A stretch of 54,576 nt of DNA from Limnohabitans sp. (GTDB taxonomy: Bacteria; Pseudomonadota; Gammaproteobacteria; Burkholderiales; Burkholderiaceae_C), in NCBI GenBank assembly GCA_030158125.1, contig JAOATL010000008.1, positions 1 to 54,576 on the forward strand. Reading direction: 5' to 3'. The notes under the pieces are model-generated. The model saw only the letters and a program-made list of their open reading frames with translations. It did no database searches and had not been told where the DNA came from. Each line of letters begins with the position of its first letter. Within the stretch, counting starts at the first letter, position 1. Both the position numbers and the translations under genes were made by a program. Positions 52,670-54,576 of this stretch are shown one piece after another.

Positions 52670-54358
52670 ATGGACAAGATTTGGCTTAAAAATTACCCCG
52701 CCAACGTTAAACACGAGATCGATCCCAATGAATATGCCTCATTGACCGATTTGCTCACGCGCGCATTTCAACACCATGGTGACAGTCCTTTCTCCGTTTG
52801 CATGGAGCGTTGGATGACTTACCGAGAGCTTGATCAGCTCTCCCAAGCGCTGGGTGCATGGTTCCAATCGCAGGGGTTCAAACCAGGCGATCGCATTGCC
52901 CTGATGCTGCCCAATATTCCGCAGTTTGCCGTCACCATGGCGGCCATCTTGCGCGCCGGTTACACCTGTGTCAACGTCAACCCGCTGTACACCGCACGAG
53001 AGTTGCAACATCAGCTCAAAGACTCTGACGCAACAGCCATTGTCATTTTAGAAAACTTTGCTCACACCTTGGCCGAAGTCATTGAGCAGACGAACATCAA
53101 GCATACAGTGCTGGCGTCTATGGGTGATTTGCTGGGCCCTGTTTATGGTCGCTGGATCACGTTTGCCGTTCGTCATTTGGCAAAAATGGTGCCCGAGTTT
53201 GAATTGCCTCTGAATGAGCAACGCAAAGTGACATCTTTCAAAGACGCCATTGCAGCCGGTCGCCATCAAGCTTTTAAGGCTGTTCCCCAAACATTGGACG
53301 ACATTGCATTCCTACAGTACACGGGCGGCACCACGGGCTTGTCCAAGGGCGCCGTACTGACACATCGAAACATTGTTGCCGCCATTTTGCAAGCTGAAAC
53401 ATGGTTTGCTCCGGCGCTTGAGCGGCTGCCCGATTTGCGGAAAGTAAACAGCATTGCGGCTCTGCCGCTGTATCACATCTTTGCATTAACTTTGTGTTTC
53501 TTGGCCATCCGTCAAGGCTCACACCTCACCTTGGTTCCCAACCCACGCGATTTCGCCAAGTTCATTGAAACACTCAAAAAGCGCCCCTTTCACATGCTGC
53601 CAGGTGTTAACACTTTGTTCAATGCCTTGATGCAACATCCAATGTTCAAGACCGTTGATTTTTCCAACTTGTGTTTAACGCAAGCCGGCGGCATGGCGGC
53701 CTCAGAAGGCACTGCTCGGTCTTGGCAAGCAGCAACGGGCAGTGCCATGATCGAAGGTTGGGGCATGAGTGAGACGTGTGCCATTGGAACCAACAACCCC
53801 GTCACTCGCACCACATTCAGCGGCACCATTGGATTACCGTTACCCAGTATCGAATTGGCCATCAAGGACGATGAAGGCAACAGCCTGGCGCAAGGTGAAT
53901 CTGGTGAAATTTGCATTCGAGGCCCGAACGTCATGGTCGGCTACTACAACCAAGAAGAGGAAACACGCAAGGCATTCACTCCTGATGGCTACATGCGCAC
54001 AGGCGACGTCGGCATCATGGACGAAGAGGGCTACTTCAGAATTGTCGATCGCAAAAAGGACATGATCATTGTCAGCGGCTTCAATGTGTTCCCATCTGAA
54101 CTTGAAAATGTCATTTCACTTTGCCCGGGTGTCATAGAGTGTGCAGCCATTGGCATTCCAGATGCCATGCAAGGTGAAGCGATCAAAGTTTTTGTGGTTC
54201 GAAGCGACAGCATGCTGACTGAAGATGCCGTTGCACGTTATTGCCATGACAACCTCACGGGTTATAAGCGTCCTAAGTACATCGAGTTCCGCGATGAACT
54301 CCCCAAATCAAATGTAGGCAAAATTCTGCGCAGAGAATTGCGCAGCAATACCCACTGA
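52670..54358 (+). CDS. fadD: Long-chain fatty acid-CoA ligase
   Basis: 562 residues, like E. coli FadD (561). The ATG has AGGAG six bases upstream. AMP-binding motif YTGGTTGLSKGAVLTHRN (about 220-237), GWGMSETCAIGTNNP, the YMRTGDVG motif and the C-terminal DRKKDMIIVSGFNVFPSELE hinge are present, with the catalytic lysine in KSNVGKILRREL. It activates fatty acids with ATP and CoA for beta-oxidation or lipid synthesis. A 179-base gap separates it from the divergent GNAT gene; I see no clear operator there. Confidence 0.95.
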   Translation: MDKIWLKNYPANVKHEIDPNEYASLTDLLTRAFQHHGDSPFSVCMERWMTYRELDQLSQALGAWFQSQGFKPGDRIALMLPNIPQFAVTMAAILRAGYTCVNVNPLYTARELQHQLKDSDATAIVILENFAHTLAEVIEQTNIKHTVLASMGDLLGPVYGRWITFAVRHLAKMVPEFELPLNEQRKVTSFKDAIAAGRHQAFKAVPQTLDDIAFLQYTGGTTGLSKGAVLTHRNIVAAILQAETWFAPALERLPDLRKVNSIAALPLYHIFALTLCFLAIRQGSHLTLVPNPRDFAKFIETLKKRPFHMLPGVNTLFNALMQHPMFKTVDFSNLCLTQAGGMAASEGTARSWQAATGSAMIEGWGMSETCAIGTNNPVTRTTFSGTIGLPLPSIELAIKDDEGNSLAQGESGEICIRGPNVMVGYYNQEEETRKAFTPDGYMRTGDVGIMDEEGYFRIVDRKKDMIIVSGFNVFPSELENVISLCPGVIECAAIGIPDAMQGEAIKVFVVRSDSMLTEDAVARYCHDNLTGYKRPKYIEFRDELPKSNVGKILRRELRSNTH

Positions 54359-54367
54359 TCCATTAGC

Positions 54368-54405
54368 TTTCAAGTTTCAGGCCCTTGCGGCCTGATCTCT
54401 TGAAA
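54368..54405 (+). terminator. Two-tiered hairpin after fadD
   Basis: Inner stem CAGGCC-CTTGC-GGCCTG (54378-54394) is enclosed by an outer TTTCAAG / CTTGAAA stem. Only a short T run follows, so this is a possible but not textbook terminator. Confidence 0.5.
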
Positions 54406-54414
54406 TTTAAATCG

Positions 54415-54543
54415 ATGCAAGACGTGTTCAACATTCCTGGCCTGAAAGTCTTTGAACGTGGGTGGTTGTCGGCCAACAACATCCTTCTGACCGATGCAGA
54501 TTCATGCACGCTGATTGACAGTTGCGTATTCCAGCGATCGTGA
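54415..54543 (+). pseudogene. MBL-fold hydrolase gene truncated by an insertion
   Basis: The frame reads MQDVFNIPGLKVFERGWLSA then NNILLTDADSCTLIDS, the normal N terminus of a proteobacterial MBL-fold hydrolase (first strand and the LIDSG turn). After Ser36 the sequence changes to CVFQRS and stops at 54541-54543, where insertion-sequence-like DNA begins. The metal-binding HXHXDH motif that should follow is missing from the window. The remainder of the gene may lie beyond the element. Confidence 0.72.
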
Positions 54544-54576
54544 CCACTCAATTTGACAGATCGTGACCAGTAGCTT
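54523..54576. mobile_element. Probable end of an IS21-type insertion sequence
   Basis: From about 54523 (TGCGTATTCC) the DNA holds two copies of GATCGTGACCA (54536-54546 and 54559-54569), spaced 23 bases apart. Repeated short binding sites near a terminus starting with TG are a feature of IS21-family ends. The transposase genes would lie outside the window; the family call is an inference from this end only. Confidence 0.6.

Noticed and set aside
1..54576. Search for tRNA, rRNA, CRISPR arrays, phage or conjugation genes
   Set aside because: Nothing convincing was seen by reading; gaps are short and the repeats present are inverted, not regularly spaced direct repeats.

Overview
The window looks like a chromosomal segment of a betaproteobacterium of the order Burkholderiales, most likely family Comamonadaceae. 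This is inferred from protein character, from a double-length fused UvrA, from a LiuR-controlled leucine degradation cluster, and from the corC-lnt-glyQ-glyS-gmhB-plsC gene order. No rRNA, tRNA or CRISPR array was recognised.

Layout. (1) 1-5818: a probable envelope-signalling locus. It holds a TPR/beta-barrel outer membrane protein, a CHASE2 nucleotide-cyclase-like protein, a FecR-domain protein (all minus strand) and a divergent Crp/Fnr-type regulator. Two CRP-type palindromes, one perfect and one with a single mismatch, sit at the same distance from a minus-strand -10 box: one before the FecR gene, the other before a gene that starts at base 38 and leaves the window on the left. (2) 5836-16688: a surface polysaccharide (O-antigen type) cluster with a Wzm/Wzt ABC exporter, an LpxL-like protein, a methyltransferase with a coiled-coil tail, glycosyltransferases, a membrane O-acyltransferase, a WbaP-type initiating transferase and an O-antigen ligase/polymerase. 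(3) 16772-22753: a 1993-residue UvrA containing two complete UvrA units. (4) 21949-23412: a family of palindromic GGGGTCAGATC elements, one of which is inserted in frame inside uvrA; a small membrane protein gene lies among them. (5) 23492-26692: an MFS transporter with a large periplasmic insertion, an orphan DUF4212 symporter small subunit, a DsbA-family isomerase and a DUF1289 protein.

(6) 26727-43741: leucine/isovalerate catabolism. Isovaleryl-CoA dehydrogenase, both methylcrotonyl-CoA carboxylase subunits, methylglutaconyl-CoA hydratase and HMG-CoA lyase would take isovaleryl-CoA to acetyl-CoA plus acetoacetate. Two further acyl-CoA dehydrogenases, a thiolase, a carbonic anhydrase (possible bicarbonate supply for the carboxylase), a PaaI thioesterase, the MerR-type regulator LiuR with a clear operator, an AraC regulator and several accessory genes accompany them. 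(7) 43771-52490: a housekeeping run on the minus strand: YgjP-like metallopeptidase, plsC, gmhB, glyS, glyQ, lnt, corC and a GNAT protein. (8) 52670-54576: fadD, then an MBL-fold hydrolase gene cut off after about 36 codons by what looks like the end of an IS21-type insertion sequence.

The points most worth following are the in-frame palindromic insertion in uvrA with its relatives next door, and the cyclase/CRP-like/FecR locus, where both the cyclase and the CRP-like protein lack canonical nucleotide-handling residues while the DNA-recognition helix and its target sites look intact.
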